A stretch of 6,030 nucleotides of DNA. It comes from Prolixibacteraceae bacterium. Its GTDB lineage: Bacteria; Bacteroidota; Bacteroidia; Bacteroidales; Prolixibacteraceae. This document shows, piece after piece, positions 5,668 through 6,030 of this stretch (position 1 is the first letter of the stretch; every line of letters starts with the position of its first letter). Location of the stretch: NCBI GenBank assembly GCA_016931875.1, contig JAFGDX010000233.1, positions 1 through 6,030 on the forward strand, written 5' to 3'. The translations under genes and the position numbers were made by a program. Below the pieces are notes generated by a model. It did not search any database. It saw nothing but the letters and a program-made list of their open reading frames with translations, and had not been told where the DNA came from.

Positions 5668-5699
5668 AAAAACTATTCCTGCGCCGTGGAATAGTTTTT
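5668..5699 (+). terminator. Strong intrinsic terminator after the secreted-protein gene
   Basis: AAAAACTATTCC (5668-5679) pairs perfectly with GGAATAGTTTTT (5688-5699): a 12-bp stem with an 8-nt loop, beginning 3 bases after the TAA at 5663-5665. The A tract on one side and the T tract on the other mean it could also work for transcription arriving from the right. Confidence 0.85.
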
Positions 5700-5700
5700 A

Positions 5701-6030
5701 CATAGTTTAAACTTCTGAGTTTTGCGTTTTTCTATTTACGGGTTTGTAAATAAACTCTCTCTTTTGTAAACCACCATCTTCGTATTTTTATATCGTTGCT
5801 GATAATGTCAATCATAATGCTACAAAGGAAACCAAATATCAGCTAATGTGCGGCAAACCAAGGGATGAAACAGAACGTGGAATTTGCTGAAAATTATCTG
5901 GCATTTGGTTGCGGGCTTATCAGAATTTTGTTCATAAAAATGAAAATACAAGAAACAACATCAGAAGAAAGCTGAATAAAATGGTGCAGTTATGCCAGGA
6001 ATATTTCCGGTTTTCTGAAAAAAAAACAGG
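5701..6030. other. Region without a supported gene
   Basis: No coding sequence can be supported in this 330-base stretch. It contains an A/T-rich dyad (TATTTAC 5733-5739 with GTAAATA 5746-5752) and two copies of TTTGTAAA starting 20 bases apart (5743 and 5763). A plus-strand frame open from 5891 to the right edge has no start codon of its own near the TGA at 5888-5890; a 36-codon ATG frame at 5865-5975 has no recognisable product. It could be a non-coding spacer, a decayed gene, or the start of something lying to the right of the window. Confidence 0.5.

Noticed and set aside
5732..5815. 27-residue open frame on the minus strand
   Set aside because: It is too short, has no ribosome-binding or promoter signal I could identify, and resembles nothing I know. 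It overlaps an A/T-rich dyad.
1..6030. CRISPR array, tRNA/rRNA genes, insertion sequences
   Set aside because: No regularly spaced repeats, no tRNA-like cloverleaf or rRNA motif, and no transposase with terminal inverted repeats were seen on either strand.

Overview
The window carries a compact, divergently organised signalling locus built around a putative sensory [FeFe]-hydrogenase-like protein, probably from an anaerobic Bacteroidota (the Marinilabiliales/Prolixibacteraceae area is a guess). Support for the phylum: a perfect TAnnTTTG-type -7 box, A/T-rich leaders with little Shine-Dalgarno signal, a moderate-to-low GC content by eye, and a small secreted carboxypeptidase-regulatory-like (beta-sandwich) protein of a kind common in that phylum. 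The hydrogenase-linked families themselves are best known from Clostridia and Thermotogae, so the locus may have been acquired by transfer at some point.

Layout. 1-201 is non-coding, with a terminator-like hairpin at the left edge. 202-2648 (minus strand) is a four-gene, tightly coupled operon transcribed right to left: DRTGG-like protein 1, RsbT/RsbW-type ATPase/kinase, a 456-residue H-cluster-type iron-sulfur protein with three ferredoxin-like cluster sites, then DRTGG-like protein 2. 2649-2832 is a shared promoter region with a perfect -7 box on the minus strand, a fair promoter on the plus strand and nested inverted repeats between them. 2833-4942 (plus strand) is a two-gene operon: a double-PAS protein overlapping a SpoIIE/PP2C-type phosphatase with a conserved-looking C-terminal extension. 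5084-5665 (plus) is an unrelated-looking secreted protein followed by a strong intrinsic terminator. 5701-6030 holds no gene I can support.

How the genes may work together (inference). The H-cluster protein keeps the four cysteines expected to hold the [4Fe-4S] part of the H-cluster, but lacks the proton-relay cysteine and both active-site methionines, so it looks like a H2 or redox sensor rather than a turnover enzyme. In group C sensory hydrogenases (HydS) the H-domain is fused to a PAS domain. Here the PAS module is a separate divergent gene whose C-terminal helix resembles the HydS tail. A kinase (RsbT-like) and an opposing phosphatase (SpoIIE) form the two halves of a partner switch, yet no STAS antagonist is present. 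The two DRTGG-like proteins, which share an SDLxSDV motif at identical positions, are candidates for the switched element. The catalytic hydrogenase genes presumably regulated (HydABC type) are not in the window.
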